This document shows positions 63,059 through 64,000 of a DNA stretch of 64,000 bases, piece after piece. The first letter of the stretch is position 1. The number at the start of each line of letters is the position of its first letter. Under the pieces are notes generated by a model. It did no database searches, had not been told where the DNA came from, and saw only the letters and a list, made by a program, of their open reading frames with translations. This DNA is from Granulicella sapmiensis (lineage in GTDB: Bacteria > Acidobacteriota > Terriglobia > Terriglobales > Acidobacteriaceae), in contig JAMFSR010000032.1 in the NCBI GenBank assembly GCA_026225395.1, positions 62,001 to 126,000 on the forward strand, written 5' to 3'. A program made the position numbers and the translations under genes.

Positions 63059-64000
63059 CTATTTCTGCGAAAGTAGACTTTCGGTAGCCTGCTTCAGTAA
63101 ACCTGCTACACGCTCGAGGGCAGCCGAAACATTCAGTATCTGCGTGTCGGCATCCTTCCACCTTCTTTGTTCGATCGCCTCCCGGACCCCAGGCAGCGTC
63201 TTTGCTTCATATCCTGTATAGAAACCCGGAGCATAAATGAGATGCTGGAACCATGGGCGTCCTGGTAAGCCGCGTGGATCAGTTAAAGCCCTCTCGGACT
63301 GGATGAGTTCAGCGTTGACGTTCGAGGGCGCCATTCCGTGAGCCGCAATGAACGCGCTATCGAAAAGCTGAGCCGCGGCAGTTAAATCACTGCACGCTTG
63401 ATCGAGCGGTTTAAAGTTGAGATCTGGAGGAAGAGCTTGACTCGGGGGAGGAATCATCCTCTTCTTCGGATCGTAGAGTGCGCGGTAGACACTCTCGGAA
63501 ATTTCCTGATTCTCTTCCTTTGCCTGATCGCGCATGTCGGTGATCAGGGTTTTGAGCTGGTCATCATAGAGACGAACAGTGTTCGCAAAATCGGAGAACT
63601 GGAAAGGTAGCAGGTCTGCACTTGCCATGCGCATCACCATCGTGCCGGCAGTTTGCGCAAGGACTCGTGCGTAGCTGAAATCAGTATCTTCGAAATGCGA
63701 ATACCAGTAAAAGTCATCGTAAGCAGAGTGGTACTGTCCCATTGCTTCGTCTTCGCCGCCATAGCTAAGGTCGATGGTGGCAATACCTAGATGGTCCAGA
63801 AAGGCGATGTAATCCGATCCGCCTCCCAAGGCTGGGATTCTAAGGTCTGGTCTGGCTCTTAATTCGGTTCGCGCTTGGGGTGACGATGCGAGCAGGATTT
63901 GGACCAGGCGTGCCCGCTCCCAAACGGACATCCCAGTTTCTGGGTCGTCGATGTCTTTCGCAACCTGACTTACGAAGTTCTCGAGAGAGTGCGAGCCGGC
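63059..64000 (-). CDS. M28 / glutamate carboxypeptidase II-like peptidase, 5' end outside window
   Basis: C-terminal 313 residues of an NAALADase-like zinc peptidase that clips C-terminal glutamate or similar residues. At the right edge the frame reads AGSHSLENFVSQVAKDIDDPETGMSVWERAR, then the catalytic-domain end GGGSDYIAFLDHLGIATIDLSYGGEDEAMGQYHSAYDDFYWYSHFED (zinc-ligand His and substrate loop), followed by the helical dimerisation domain to TGYEAKTLPGVREAIEQRRW. The upstream zinc ligands are outside the window. The first ATG inside it, at 63931, is internal, not the start. Confidence 0.88.
   Translation of the reverse strand, partial: AGSHSLENFVSQVAKDIDDPETGMSVWERARLVQILLASSPQARTELRARPDLRIPALGGGSDYIAFLDHLGIATIDLSYGGEDEAMGQYHSAYDDFYWYSHFEDTDFSYARVLAQTAGTMVMRMASADLLPFQFSDFANTVRLYDDQLKTLITDMRDQAKEENQEISESVYRALYDPKKRMIPPPSQALPPDLNFKPLDQACSDLTAAAQLFDSAFIAAHGMAPSNVNAELIQSERALTDPRGLPGRPWFQHLIYAPGFYTGYEAKTLPGVREAIEQRRWKDADTQILNVSAALERVAGLLKQATESLLSQK

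Noticed and set aside
1..64000. Search by eye for tRNA, rRNA, insertion sequences, integrases and attachment sites
   Set aside because: Nothing convincing was seen; short tRNA genes could still be missed without a covariance search.

Overview
This window most likely comes from an acidobacterium of the class Terriglobia (Granulicella / Terriglobus / Edaphobacter type). That placement is inferred from gene content and style: three very large Oar-like TonB-dependent receptors with an N-terminal carboxypeptidase-regulatory domain and no SusD partner, many Tat-exported glycoside hydrolases, a HTH-TM-TPR regulator, long Ig-like lipoproteins, and short palindromic intergenic repeats of the kind common in that group. 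No rRNA, tRNA, CRISPR array, insertion sequence or phage gene was seen.

Layout. (1) 1-9715, plus strand: a purine biosynthesis operon purL-purM-purC-purD-purN-purE-purK, mostly with 4-bp ATGA or TGATG overlaps; purL is cut by the left edge and carries four copies of a palindromic element inside its reading frame. (2) 9914-18710, plus: a secreted phosphoesterase (AcpA / phospholipase C superfamily) followed by a Tat-exported multicopper oxidase, then cytidine deaminase, a hydantoinase / 5-oxoprolinase-type pair (HyuA, HyuB) and an MFS transporter. (3) 19232-29712, plus: TonB-dependent receptor 1, a Ca-dependent PI-PLC-like enzyme, a GH92 alpha-mannosidase, a GH125 alpha-1,6-mannosidase wrecked by an internal deletion, and a DUF4965/DUF1793 protein. 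Together they look like a locus for fungal mannan or GPI-anchored mannoprotein. (4) 29721-33664, minus: a frameshifted beta-propeller lipoprotein, a carboxypeptidase-regulatory-like secreted protein, a membrane protein and its coupled XRE regulator. (5) 33889-42621: an unknown secreted protein, a LacI-type repressor divergent from TonB-dependent receptor 2, whose promoter carries two perfect CAAACGTTTG operators, then GH39 and a GH144-like enzyme. (6) 42660-46752, minus: a paoABC-type periplasmic molybdenum aldehyde oxidoreductase. (7) 47011-56016, plus: GH28, a DUF4450 protein and TonB-dependent receptor 3, probably a pectin-related locus. (8) 56342-64000, minus: a CadC-like HTH-TM-TPR protein, a 1389-residue Ig-like lipoprotein, and a partial M28 / glutamate carboxypeptidase II-like peptidase.

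How it works together. The first 18.7 kb is housekeeping (purines) plus salvage or amide catabolism. From 19 kb on it is a string of polysaccharide loci, each built from a TonB receptor that would import oligosaccharides across the outer membrane and periplasmic or surface hydrolases that cut them. The most specific regulatory inference is the LacI-repressor circuit at 34.9-36.2 kb. The most unusual DNA is the in-frame palindromic element family in purL, and the most interesting functional idea is the pairing of a phosphatidylinositol-type phospholipase C with alpha-1,2- and alpha-1,6-mannosidase families.
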